Positions 12,611 to 24,128 of a stretch of DNA of 64,000 nucleotides are shown here, one piece after another. Each line of letters starts with the position of its first letter. Position 1 is the first letter of the stretch. This DNA comes from Ophioderma brevispina (lineage: Eukaryota > Echinodermata > Ophiuroidea > Amphilepidida > Ophiodermatidae), in contig JAMKCH010043914.1 of NCBI GenBank assembly GCA_023653785.1, positions 1 through 64,000 of the forward strand. Direction: 5' to 3'. The notes beneath the pieces are model-generated. The model was not told where the DNA came from. It did not search any database and saw nothing but the letters and a program-made list of their open reading frames with translations. Made by a program: the position numbers and the translations under genes.

Positions 12611-13631
12611 AAAAGTAAAAAAAAATAAACTCTCTTGGATACCTGTTGCAATGCGACTGAATATGCATTGTTCACGTAAATATACAGCACTGATGTAATG
12701 GACTGTTAAATGTGGTTAGAAATGGAATTGAATTTGTGATTTGTGTATTACAAACATGGCTTTTTGTAACTCACCATACTTTAAATGACCAATGCATCCT
12801 CTCTCTTACGGAAAGATGCAGGACACTGTCCCTTGGAAATAAAAATGGCTGGGTAGGAGCAAGTTCAAAAACCAAAACCACAAACCCCCAAAAACCTAAA
12901 AACACAAAACCTCAACCCCCAAGCTCTGTTAAAAAGATTTGTTGAATACATAGACATGATTAGAATAGGTGATGAAAGTGCTATGGATTACTCCTGGAAC
13001 TTGGTGAGATATTAGAACAGGCAAGACATGATAGCCTGTGTAAAACTCTTGTGGGTGGACAAACTACATACCAAAGTAATAAAGTCAAGTTATAAGTTTG
13101 TGGCCCACTGATGTTAACTGTGACTTCTCACGTACAGTATTTTAATTACGTATGTTGTTATTTTGCCCTCTTAAACTTTAACTTGCCTTATTGCAATGTG
13201 AGATCACAGATGCAATAATTTCCAGAGAGGCATTTGTCATGTCCAATGCATCAAAATCTTTCCATCTATCCATCTTTTTGTGCTTTTTCTGTCATCTGTC
13301 GAATGTCTGTTTATTTGCGTTGTCTGGCATATCATTTATGAACATGCTGCTGAGTTCAAGCCATCATGGATTAATAACATTGGACCGGGTAAGACACTTT
13401 ATGTGTTAAGGAAATTTGAGGTCAAAGGTCATCTAGAGGTCATTTGAGTTAATTGTGTAAACATACTTAAATGTGCTTCTTTCTTTACATTAGAAATGGA
13501 TTGATATTTCCCAAAATTTCCAGAGTGTTCAGGGAAAGTAGCCAAATTAATTAGGGAAATTTGATGTCAAGCTTTAAAAATGCTGTTGTCCTTAGAAATA
13601 GCATGATCAGTCCAAAGGTGATTTTAACAAT

Positions 13632-15853
13632 AAATTAGCTTTTCAAGTCCAGAAATTTTTTACTCACATTTTAGACGTTTCGTTCTCCAGTCGGAGAACT
13701 TCAGTAATGCGCCGATCCAGCGCTTTCCCCCGCGAGATGCGTATTTTCATCCGCAGAGTGCAAAGTTCTTTCCTGCAGCAGATGGTGGACATGGATTAGG
13801 AGAGAATATACCTTCGTCGCGGTTCATGATATTGGTTCCCCTATACTGATCTATTGCTTCTCTAATCCACCTTGTTTGCTTGCTTGAGTCTTTGTCAATT
13901 ATTTGGCGCCTCCCAGTCACTCAAATGGTTGAATTGGCGAGTGATCGTGAAGCCGATTTATGCACTCCTCCACCAAGTCCTTTTTAACTGGCGAGATGTG
14001 ACCCTCTTGCTGCTAACTTTTTCCGCATCCTTCATGTGCTCCTTTAACCTTACTCCAAAGGCTCTACCAGTTTCACCCCCGTAGGACTTCGTGCGTTCTT
14101 GCACGGGAATTTCTACGCAGTCGCAAGTGTGAGTTAGTTCACGTTTATCTTCGGGTGTACAAGAATGCTTTCAACGTGTTGCAAGGTCTCATTGCAGTGG
14201 AGTGTGGGTTCTTGAAGACACGTTGTAGTCTTCTAGGAAAACGCCTTGTATGTAGGGGATGACTACATCATTGTTTTTTTCTTGTCATTATCTTTCATTT
14301 CCCCTTCACCTTGGTGTGTCTATCATTTGTTGTTTGGCTTTCCTAATCGTCCAGCTAGGATATCGCATTGACTCAGTGCTGTTTCTATCTTTTTCTTTCT
14401 TCTGTTTATTTATCATTCTCTTCTGTGACGATGGATCCACTATATCTAGGAGGGTTCTCACCCACACCTAACTTTTGGTGTAATGGGTGATGTGAAGTTC
14501 AAATATTGGTCAGTAGGGGTCTTTTTTCTGTACACTGGTAACTTACCGACCGTAGTCTTTTCTGGTGATGATGGATGTATCAAGGAAGGCAATATGCCAT
14601 CTACTCCTCTTCCTGCGTAAATCTGATGCTCAGTAGGATCTAACAGAGTTAAGGTTGTCTGTAAAGCTGTGAGTGGTCTATGGAATGATCTCAGAAATCG
14701 TCCACATATTTCATCCATAGTTAGGCATACAGCCTACCGGTGCAGGGCTAATTCTTTTGTTCAAGCCATCCATGAAAATATTGGCGATTTGGACGCATGG
14801 AATGCCCATCGCTGCCCCCCCAAACTTTTGTTTGTAGATTTCACCTTGAAGGAAAAATATGTGTAGTCAACAAATCAGCAACTCCATTATGTCGTCCACA
14901 TCCAATATTGTTGCTGTTCACGGTATTATCGTTTTTTTCCAGGCTCTTCTGATTATTTCCAATGTCTTATCGATTGGGGCGTTGTAAAATAAAGGACACA
15001 ACATCGGGCGAGTTTAAAATGTCATAATCTTTGACTTTTATCTTGGAGAGATCTTCTGCCAAGTGCCTAGAATTTTTAACGTGACATTCAGTTTGGCCTA
15101 CAAAGGTGACAGGATTTCTGCTAGGGCTTTCGATGTTTGGTAAGCTATCGACCCCCCATATCACCCACAATGGGTCGTATTGGATATCCTGTTTGTGAAT
15201 CTTGGTAGTGGTTAGTAGATGCAGTAAATGCGAGGGGTGTTCTCCGCTATGTGGGGTACAAAAGATGTATTGGTCGGCTTGTCGATTCTTTCATTTCTTA
15301 ATCTTGGGAGCACACCCACCAACTTACGGTTGTTATTTTGGTGTGGGATTGCTTTTAGTTTTCATAGGTCTACATCGCTCAAAATGTGCTTAACCTTGCT
15401 TATATATACTTTTAGAAGTAAACTGTACTTCGACCTTTATCTGCACCCCATTATGATGTTATCCTCATCTTTCTTACTGGCAAGTGCTTGCCTTTCTTCT
15501 TTAGTGATGTTAGATTTCGGTATCTGGCCGATTTAAGAATGCCAGCGACCTCTGCTCTAAGGTTTTGTTGACTCATTTCCTGGCAAATTCCAACACGCTT
15601 TTTACAAGCAAGATCTGCAATATCAGCAACCGCAATATCATGAACCGCGACGAAAGGTATATAATTCTCTAAGTCACGTGTACGACAAGCTGTGCAGGAA
15701 TAAGAATTAACTTTGCACTCTGCGGCTGAGAAAAAATATGATCTCGCGGGGGTGGTTAAAGCGGCTGGATCGGCGCAATACTGAAGAAGTTCTCCGACCG
15801 GAGAGAACGAACAGTTAAAAATGTGAGAAATTTTGGATTGAAAAGCATTAATT
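13632..15853 (-). mobile_element. Penelope-like retroelement with inverted terminal repeats (about 2.2 kb)
   Basis: The element is bounded by inverted repeats of about 200 bases. The left copy includes GCTTTTCAAGTCCAGAAATT, TCGTTCTCCAGTCGGAGAAC and GCGCCGATCCAGCG; the right end carries the complement, including CGCTTT/GGATCGGCGCAATAC, GTTCTCCGACCGGAGAGAAC and ATCTCGCGGGGG. The right repeat also contains a reversed copy of the 3' coding end. Inside, on the minus strand, are degraded reverse transcriptase and GIY-YIG coding pieces, described in the pseudogene entry. Terminal duplications of the element's own end, in direct or inverted orientation, are known for Penelope-like elements. Confidence 0.85.
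13805..15240 (-). pseudogene. Degraded Penelope-like reverse transcriptase with C-terminal GIY-YIG domain
   Basis: Read on the minus strand across several frameshifts, motifs appear in the order known for Penelope-like polyproteins. First comes LPKIHKQDI near 15200, with PIVG/DMGG and QTECHVKNSRHLAEDL shortly after. DVVS near 15010, an AAMGIP-type block near 14810 and the catalytic-type YVDDF near 14710 follow. Next are PVYRKKTPTDQYLNF near 14520, and then a GIY-YIG-type segment YGGETGRAFGVRLKEH near 14050-14090. RWIREAIDQYRG near 13850 and a terminal MNRDEG near 13820 close the series. Frames change repeatedly and stops interrupt every segment, so it is not functional. The N-terminal part is missing or too decayed to read. 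This is a family assignment by motif recognition, not by a database search. Confidence 0.85.
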
Positions 15854-17096
15854 TCAAAAACATATTACAAACCAGTCTGATGGAACTAGTAAGAAAAGCA
15901 CCAAATGGTAGCTAGAAGGATACTTATGGAGTTGGTCATATGGCTTTAAGTCAGGAATGAAGGTCAATTAAAGTTCATTTAGGGGTCATTTGAGGGAATT
16001 GTGGGAAGGCTCTATAAGCTTTAGCCTCAGAAATGATCTTTATGAGGCAAAGTCGGAGGAGTGTGTAGAAATAAAGAGGTCAAAGATCATTTCCTGAAAA
16101 AATGGTGTGTATTATTGCAAAGGCCCAGAATAATTCTTTTAGGATTGTGTCATATGGAGGGTTTTGTGCTGGCTAAGCAAAAAAAAAAAAATGGTCAATG
16201 TCATCAACGGTCATTTAGGTATTGTATCTTAGAAATGAAGTGTATTCACTAAAACTAAAGTTTCAACTTGGCGCCTTCATCTGTATGTAATATAGTGTAA
16301 AATAGGGGTAGATCAAAGTTCATTAAGATGTTAATTTGTCTTGAAAAATGTAAATGTTACTGAGTTTGTTCACCATTTGTGCTCTTTTTAAAAGTGTGCC
16401 GGATGAAAAAAGTTCATATGTAGGTGTTTATATACATGCTCGTTACGTAGAGACTATGGTTTAACTTATCAACAGAACATCCTAATTATGATGGTGTTTA
16501 GCCTTCAAACCTGTTTGCAAAGCAACAGAACAAAAAGTGCGATGAAACATGTCCATGCTGGGCCACTGGGGAGAACAGAGGGATACTTAAATTTCCCACT
16601 GAATGTGGACCCCAGGATAAAGATGGAAATAAAACAACAAACGGTTTAGAAAATTTAACATTATTTCTTCAGGAGTTAGAGTATAGGCGTGTTGCTTAGC
16701 TAGAAGAATAATTTTTGGTTTCCACCTTCTCGCATCATTCTCTCTGTAGCAGGACAATTAAGGGAGAGTACTCTGCCTCATCTGAGACTAAAATAGCATG
16801 ACAAAGTCTTGTGAACTTGTCAGGAATGTGTTGCGGGATATTAATGACATGTTACCTTAACCCGATATGGCTGCTGTAATCAAGAGATCACCAGCACTAA
16901 TAAAATTGGTATTGAAAGCATCTCTTAAACCTTGTCTTTTATGGTCAATTTCAAATTCCTGGGTTTCATCTTGGCACAGTAAATGACTTGACTTCAGGAA
17001 TAACTTGCTATTATGATGTATTGCAGTGAAGATACAAATGTGAACATTGCCCGAGGGGCAGCCGTGTTGACTAAACAATGACAATGGGAGTTAGAG

Positions 17097-17385
17097 TAAA
17101 AGGCTGACTCAGAGATTTCAAAATATTTTTTGTAGTTTGTAAATAAAAATAGTGAAATAGAAACTAAGATACTCAATCTAAAAATGGCTGATTCAAAAAA
17201 GTTTAGAGTGAATCGGAATTTTTCGTTTTTTTATGCGTACACATTTATGTAAGTATAAAAGGGTTGCATGGATAATTTGTTTAACAAAATTCTGCATCGG
17301 AAATTGTAAAAAAAATTGTGTTTTCTATATTGAAGGATTTTGATTGAGCTTAGTTATTTGTGTCGCCTGAACGAATGTTCATGGA
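17097..17385. mobile_element. MITE family B, copy 1, left part
   Basis: It starts AAAGGCTGACTCAGAGATTT like the intact copy at 36049 and follows that copy through GAGCTTAGTTATTT near 17368, then stops matching. The matching remainder resumes at 21155, suggesting interruption by a nested insertion. Confidence 0.75.
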
Positions 17386-17395
17386 GGACCATACT

Positions 17396-17674
17396 CACTC
17401 TTAGCCAAAAAGTGTGGAACACTTTTATTGGCCTAATTACTTCAAAATGCCCCCTCCCCCCTGGACAATGTTGAATACTGAAATTTGTTTGCCAACCTAC
17501 AAGAACCCCCAACATTGATTTGGTGGGATAGGGAGGGGTGCAGGGATAGAGAATGCTCCAAGCCTCCCAACCAAGTTGACATGGATTTCATATATATCGG
17601 TTTACGAGAAATGCGGCAAATAATCGAGGGCAAAAAAGAGCAGTCGTGTTCCAACACCTTTTGGCTAAGATTGT
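17396..17674 (+). mobile_element. MITE family M, copy 1 (about 280 bp)
   Basis: Terminal inverted repeats CTTAGCCAAAAAGTGTGGAA and ACCTTTTGGCTAAGATTGT bound a body shared with 19423-19710 (GCCCCCTC, GGACAATG, GGGGTGCAGGGATAGAGAAT, CTCCAAGCCTCCCAACC). Both copies lie in the same orientation, about 2 kb apart. No coding capacity. Confidence 0.85.
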
Positions 17675-18257
17675 GTCTGCAAATTGACAAAAAAAATATA
17701 TAATTACAGTTGTCATCATAACTTATAATTATGACGCGCTATTCAACAAAATTTAGGTGCACATAAAATAAAACAATTGGATTACGTTCATTGCATTGGA
17801 AAATGAAATCAGGGTCAACTTAGGGAGTGGTCAATAAAAAAGGACTTGTAGCATATTTGGCTCAAAGTCGTTCATATAGAAGGAAGAAAAGGCTCTGAAT
17901 TTATTGGGTGTTAATACTAAATTGAAAATTATTAAATAGTAAAAGCATTAATCAATAAACTTCCACGATGTCAGGAGCAATAAAATTACACGTGATTACT
18001 CAATATAGCAAGAAAAACCCAAGACATTCATGGCGCACCTTCTGCATTTGGTATAAGAATTATAGGCATGAATTAAAAAGTAGTGGAATTCATGGGAGAG
18101 ATGACGACGACGACGACCGACAGGACGATGACAGTGGCTTCCGCCAGTACACAAGCGGTCTTATTTGTGTTTAACAAACTTAATATTATTTATAATTGTA
18201 AATTATTTAAATTTATTGATTTTTTAGTTTTTTTCTGTTTTTTAAAAAATGAAATTT

Positions 18258-19063
18258 GTAACATGGTCAATACGTTTCCATAGGTATGCGCTTAATATGA
18301 TACATAGGGTAAGCTTTACATTTTAAATGAATATAACCGAATTCCAAATGACAGGACTTGCTTTCGAACCGCGAAACTCCCGATTATAAGGAGAGATCTT
18401 TGCCTCAAGCCAAAAATTCGCTCTTCCATATCGATGAGATGATGATGATGATGATTACATGATGATGATGTGATTGATGATTGATGATGATGATGATGAT
18501 TATTAAAAAGGCATCGACACTAGCCAAGAAAATTGGGTAGGCTCTACAAGTTTTACTGAAAAACAGATGTGAAACACACCCATTGTTTTATAACGTTGAA
18601 GTGATACTTTATCAAAAACGATTCGATTAATTTCACCTGTCGATTGACCATCGATAATCCACGGTAAACTTCTATAGTTTCAAGAAAAAATATCTCTGAA
18701 AATTGTTCTTTAATTAAAAATCAAACGTACACCACGCAAACCATATGAAAAAAGATTCCTGGACTCCTGTCAGTCTCTATTGTTAATAGGGTGTTTTATA
18801 GTGCATCATCAATTGATTTACGTGTGTAGGATTTGGTTTACCATCGTCGATCATGATTTTAAACATATTTAGGTTTGAAACGACATGATTAGTATTGTAA
18901 GGGCTATTTGGCCTTAGAGGCAAAGATCTCGTCTTGCAAGCGGTATGTTAGCGGTTTGAAATCAAGTCCTTCACCTTTTGAATTTGGTTATTTCATTTGA
19001 ATTTAAAATTAATCTATGTATCAAATAAAGCACGTAACCTATATGAAACGATTAACATGTTTT
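18258..19063. mobile_element. Foldback element with long inverted arms (about 800 bp)
   Basis: The left arm (AACATGGTCAATACGTTTCC, TGATACATAG, GACTTGCTTTCGAACCGC, GAGATCTTTGCCTC) has its complement in the right arm (GAGGCAAAGATCTCG, GCGGTTTGAAATCAAGTCC, CTATGTATCA, GAAACGATTAACATGTT). The arms are about 160 bases and imperfect. The interior also contains complementary blocks (CCATCGATAATCCACGGTAAA against GGTTTACCATCGTCGATC). No coding capacity. Confidence 0.75.
18432..18507 (+). repeat. GATGAT microsatellite
   Basis: Interrupted GAT/GATGAT repeats lie inside the foldback element. Confidence 0.9.
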
Positions 19064-19422
19064 AAAATCCTTTTTTTCTAGTAAACGTATCTTCTTAAAA
19101 AATTTATGTGTTATTATTACACTTGAAAAAATATTAAGTGCCTAAAACAAAAATAAGACACGTGTGCCGCGGAAAGCACACTGGCATATGGCATACAATT
19201 GCTGTTAAACCCATGAATGAAAGTATGGCCTATGCTGAGTAAAAGTGACCATTCCCTAAGTAAGGCAAGGGAGGAAGTGGAATTTGATACTCGATGAAAC
19301 ATCATTTGTCCTATATGTGTTACAAGTTTCGTTTCAATATCATTTATCTAATTTGAAAATGACAAGGGCATAAGGTGTTAAAAGCCCATGAAATGAAAAT
19401 CATCTTTCTAACAGTTCTGTTA

Positions 19423-19710
19423 TACAATCTTAGCCAAAAAGTGTTGGAACACTTTTATAGGCCTAATTCCAAAATGCCCCCTCTCGCCCCTGGACAATGT
19501 GAATCCGTGAAAAATTTTGTTCTTGCCACGCTACAAGAACCCAACATTGAATGGTGGGGAGGGGATAGGGAGGGGTGCAGGGATAGAGAATGCTCCAAGC
19601 CTCCCAACCCAAGTTGACATGATTTCTATATATCTTTTTAAGAGAAATGCGGCCAATAATCGGGGGCAAAAAGAGCAGTCGTGTCCCAACACCTTTTGGC
19701 TAAGATTGTA
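19423..19710 (+). mobile_element. MITE family M, copy 2 (288 bp)
   Basis: This is the better preserved copy: the ends are TACAATCTTAGCCAAAAAGT and ACCTTTTGGCTAAGATTGTA, giving clear terminal inverted repeats (about 28 bases with few mismatches). The body matches 17396-17674 in the same orientation. Confidence 0.9.
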
Positions 19711-19756
19711 GTCCGAAATTCTATGTGTCCGTCCGTATGTCCGTCTGTATGACTCG

Positions 19757-21027
19757 GGTTAACCTTTTTTAAAATGCTATGCGGCTAAAAGCTCTCCCCG
19801 CTTACTTCAAACTGATAGGATGATAGAGACGTAAGGTGCCGCAATATTATTTGTTGCTTTTGGCTGCATATTGAATTGTTCATGAATTTTCATTAGTTAT
19901 TTGCATATTTTCAGACATTTCGGTTAAACCTTTTTTGAACGCTTCCTGGCTAAACGCTATCCTGATTTACTTCAACAACTTGGGAGGTGATAAAGTGTGT
20001 GCCAAATAGTATGTGTTAGCTTTTGGCTGCATTATTTTGCATATAATGAATATTAATTAGCTTATTTTGGCCGGTCAAAATGAAAACCCTTCCCCGCAAG
20101 GCGTGTGTGCCAGTTATCTGGAGTACGTAAGGCGCTAATAATGATGTAACTTGGTGGAAGGACGGGGGTTAAAAGGTTATCGACCTTCGGGCCGAGCCAT
20201 TAACATATGCAAATGAGATAATATATGCAAAAATCAGCTAATCGCTATATTTTGAACGGTAACATCGGATATGCAAATTCCTTCACTGCACGAAACCCTA
20301 TTATGGTATGCGCATTTCTTTGCCATTTGAAAGTTCACTGATTACATGAAGGCCTTAGGTATTTGCAAATGAGCTAATTAAATATGATTAAAAAAAAAAA
20401 AAAATGGTCATGAAAAAACTATACCATACAATCTTGTGTGTGAATAATAGGGGGGAAGGGTGAGTGGAAGGGCGAGGTGGGGCTGCGTCGGGGGGAAGGG
20501 GTGGGTTGCGTCGGGGAGGGGGAGGGGTGTTGGTGGCATTGGGGTAGGGTGCGACCGGGGTTGGGTGTGCTTGGTGGGACTTCGTTATTTAGACCTTTGT
20601 GACCCCATGCGACCTTGATGACATCACATGACCTTGCTGACCTCAAGTCCCCTTTGGCCCATTCACAAATCGGTGTGCGGGGAGCGGTTAGGGTGGGGGG
20701 ATGCGACGGGAGGGGTTGGTGTGTCGGGACGGGTGCAGCGGTGGGGTGCTGCCGTGGGGAAAGGGTGGGGTGGGGAAGGAAGGGGTGGGGTGACATGTAA
20801 CTTGGTGACCCTATGGTGACCTTGGTGACCCCACTGTGACCTATGGTGACCCCATGTGACCTTGTGACCCCATGTGACCCTTTGTACCCCATGAGGACCT
20901 CGGGTGACCTCACCTTTGGACCCCATTCACAAACCACGATGGCAGACAGCGATGTCATATATTTCAGTTACCACTTTTTTTTAAAAGCTATGCTTTTGGC
21001 TAAACCACTATGCCCGAATTTACTTCA
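19757..21027 (+). repeat. Three diverged copies of a roughly 60 bp unit
   Basis: At about 19757, 19921 and 20966 the order (A)CCTTTTTT, then GC(T)ATGC-GGCTAAA, a short variable part and TTTACTTCAAAC recurs with divergence. The spacing is unequal (about 160 and 1050 bases), with AT-rich and G-rich DNA between. This may be a tandem-structured end of an unclassified transposable element. Confidence 0.55.
20445..20930 (+). repeat. G-rich tract followed by TGACC array
   Basis: 20445-20580 and 20680-20790 are strongly G-rich on the + strand (runs such as GGGGGGAAGGGG). 20595-20645 and 20800-20930 carry at least twelve TGACC motifs in degenerate TTGGTGACCCCATG-like units. The open frames here arise from this low-complexity composition and are not genes. 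Confidence 0.85.
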
Positions 21028-21154
21028 AACTTAATTTTGGATAACACTCGTTCGCAGCGCATTTGTTCTCTTTTCTAATCATAATTCCCAACTTGCATCA
21101 TAAAGCCAAGTGATAGTACGCACCAGGGCGACACTTGTGTCGAGAACCGCCTTG

Positions 21155-21262
21155 TTTGTCATACAGTGATTAGTATATGGACACGCATTATGTATATGCA
21201 AACAAACATTATTTGCTTTGAAATGAGGTGCCCCCGTGGGAAAATCTCTGAGCAGCCTTTAA
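21155..21262. mobile_element. MITE family B, copy 1, right part
   Basis: CATACAGTGATTAGTATATG through AAAATCTCTGAGCAGCCTTTAA matches the last third of the intact family-B copies in the same orientation as 17097-17385, and ends in the expected TTAA. Confidence 0.75.
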
Positions 21263-24026
21263 AAGTAATTATATTTATGGATTTTGTACCTTAATGCTGT
21301 TAAGATCTGTGTGTGTGTGTGTATTACAGATATTACATTACATGTGGGGATGTTTTTTTCATGGGGGGAGGTTTTTAAAAAAATTCACACGGTAATTATT
21401 ATGTATTAGTTTGTACAGACAGACTCCTGCCCCAAATTAACACAATTACAGGAGCTTAATTATTTTTTAATATGTTATTGCACTAAGAAAAGTGCTTCCT
21501 TTTAACACAGTAAGCAAGTAAAGTACCATTGTCTATAAAAGAAAGTGCTTCATTTTAACACAGTTAAACAAAAAAGAAGCTTTACCTCCCCATTCTCCCA
21601 TACCACAACCCCCTGTCCCAACCCCAAGACCCATAACCATATTCCAAGCCCCTACCCCATACCATCTAGTAACTCAACTCCTACCTCTAAACCCCATAAC
21701 CCAATGCTCAAGGTGCCTGTTGCATTTCCCTCACATGAAGCATTATCACAAAAACATCTTATTACAATGTTTGTCATGTTTTAAATTGGTCAAGCCCATT
21801 TGGATAAATATCAAATATGTGTACTAAATGGACCATAGGACTTAATGTGGGTCGGCCACATTGAGACGTTTTTGTTCATAACAATCAAACGGAAACATTT
21901 CATGGCCGCTCTTAACTTTTACTTGGGTCACAAGACATAAATTAAAATCTCAATTTTGATTAAGTAATGAGGGCGGATGGATAAGGTTCAATCGGGGGCA
22001 CCCCATCTTTAGGGTTAAATAATGATATTCCAAAAAAAAATTACAAGCAGTTACAGTAAAAAAAAAATATCTGTAGAATATAACTAGCTGCAATTAAGCC
22101 TGCGACACGGCATTGGCACACAAGTATAATGAACCGCGCAACTTAAAGTATCCCAACACAGTAATGCTTGACGCTTAATATTGTAAGATGGTGTTAATGG
22201 TTTATATTACAGAGGCCTGGTGGTAGAGGAAAAAACTGCAGGAGGGTTTACTTACCAATTCTAATTTATCATACAGTATACTTCTTTAAATTTGATATCT
22301 GTATTCAAACTGAACAGGAATTGTAAGATGGTGTCTGTACCAATCAAAAAAAAAATTATTACTTAAATTTTCAAGCCTCTTTCGAACATACCATACCAAA
22401 ATTGTAACAAATTATGGCATTTTGTGAATATACTATACCCCCCCCCCCAAAATTGCAAAAGTAAAATTACATTAAATTTCATTATTTGTGACATAATACC
22501 ATAGGCCAATGTGCAACCTGCACTAGGGTGCTCAACATATAAGAGGAATTATCTATGCAATTGATACGAGGGTTTAGGGGAAAGTCCCAAATTTAGGAGC
22601 CAAGTTGGTATCGTGCGGTATTTTAAAAAAGTAATCACAAAACATGCCTGCCTGGGTATCATACTAAGTACTATCATACCGCTGTCAAAAAAATGTCAAC
22701 ATCGGAACGGCTGATATTTTGATAAAAAAGGAAAAGTCTCGCGGTGGGGTCTGTTTGGTATCCATTTAAAGCCAAATAAAAATAAGCTTTAATTGCCATT
22801 TTTTCATTCCAATCCGATACGTAAACAAAAGATATGCTTCATAATTATGAGAGGGCAAAATCCATTCGGTCGATTCTGCCTTGAACACGTGGGAATGCAT
22901 GATACAAACATGAATACCACTTGGCTTCATAGCAAATCTTCGTTCCACCTTAAAAAGAAAACAAGTAGATTTTGCTCAGTGTTTTCTATATATTTAAGAA
23001 AGACCTCGAGATTCCTGCAACGCGTTTACAAAAACGTTCCGTTGGAATCTACCACAACTCTTCTAAAAAGAGAAACGTTGGCTTGAGGATTGCTATTCTG
23101 GTCCGTGGATTTGTATGGCCTACCACTGGTGTCTTATTTCCAATTCTGCCTGCATTTATTGGACCATTTAGGCTTATTATCAGAAGTTTTCTCTTTCTTT
23201 TTGTTTATTTTCGTGTTTCTGTTGTTTATTCTGCATCTAGAATCATAGACTTTCTTGCGAATCCAATGAATATTGTCTTATTGTTTGGTTTAATTTGGTT
23301 TGGTTTAACATTCTGGGTAATGTTGAGCGATTTGATAGGGCTACTAACTCTGCTAATAAAGTGGACTATTACTATTTGAAAAATACATATTATTTGTTGA
23401 TCATAAAGACAATGATCGCACTTTATGACAATAATGAAGTTCAAAATGATGTCCTCTCTTCAATACTTCAATTACCAGTCCATAACACAATCCATAACCC
23501 AATTTTGCCGTATGGTTAGAAAACTCATTTGACACACAATCTTACAAATTTAACCACTGCAAAGCGCCAATCCGAATTTGTACTCTCTTTTTGATGAAGC
23601 ATATCTGTTTTGTTACCTATCTATTGAAATGAATAAACGGCAAATAAAAGCGTATTTAGTTAGCTTTAAACAGCATACCAACAGACACCCATGCTACTTT
23701 TATTCTTTACAACTGCCTGTGTTCCGAGTGTTAACATTTTTGGGACAGCCTGTATTGTTATCAAGTCATTTTGCCGGACATGTAGATGTAAAACAATTAG
23801 TTTAAAGGGTTCTGTTCCCTACGCTTTTGTCAATGTACACATAGAGTCTTGTAGCCTCAAGTTGGATATACAGAAAGTATAAATTGTGAATAGGCCTTTG
23901 TCATTTCTTTAATTAATTCATAAATGACTGAGTTTTAAAATTATTTGAATAATCTTTGTTTTTTTCTTTAATTTGTGTTTTCAAAGAATCCTATCATTAT
24001 ATTTTCTTTTTATATTGGTTTTACAG

Positions 24027-24050
24027 AACAACTGAAATTGAAGACATTAG
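24027..24050 (+). CDS. 24-base microexon of the Ig-domain gene
   Basis: A long pyrimidine-rich run ending TTTTACAG precedes these 24 bases, and a perfect donor GTAAGT follows. Read in phase 1, like the Ig exons, it gives (x)QLKLKTL with no stop and leaves G to start the next codon. Its length is a multiple of three, so including or skipping it keeps the frame. The short basic peptide would be an inter-domain linker. Support comes from splice sites and phase only; the peptide is too short for homology. Confidence 0.55.
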
Positions 24051-24128
24051 GTAAGTCTTTTGTTATATGTTTTTGTAAAAGTTACTTTTATTGTCCATGC
24101 CTACTGTATTGTGTAATTTGTCATGAAA

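Larger units (their letters stand above)
17386..21154. mobile_element. Probable composite nested insertion splitting a family-B MITE
   Basis: The two flanking pieces of family B fit together almost exactly at this interval: the left piece ends AGTTATTT and the right piece begins CATACAGTGATTAG, which are nearly adjacent in the uninterrupted copies at 36049 and 40796. The interval itself holds two family-M MITEs, a long foldback element, a GATGAT repeat, a threefold diverged repeat unit and a G-rich TGACC tract. Whether it entered as one element or by successive insertions is not clear. GTGTCG occurs near both edges. Confidence 0.45.
3249..24026 (+). other. Long intron (about 20.8 kb) between Ig exon and first microexon
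   Basis: No host exon is recognised between these splice sites. The stretch is filled with repeats and transposon remains listed separately. Parts with nothing I can name: 3249-5283 apart from a fragment near 3770-3975 resembling the repeat at 32392; 5906-7014, with a GA-rich tract near 6690-6740; 7357-8232; most of 8414-10730, which holds a MITE-H fragment near 8545-8620, a tRNA-like B-box sequence near 9130-9190 and a TAG repeat at 9526-9566; 11046-12253; 12611-13631; 15854-17096; 21263-24026. Short undetected exons remain possible, because the neighbouring microexon is only 24 bases long. Confidence 0.6.

Noticed and set aside
20419..20958. 179-residue proline-rich open frame on the minus strand
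   Set aside because: It lies wholly within G-rich and TGACC low-complexity sequence; several overlapping frames are open for the same reason.
22972..23379. 135-residue hydrophobic open frame on the + strand
   Set aside because: No splice-site support, start context or recognisable family; hydrophobic composition follows from T-rich DNA.
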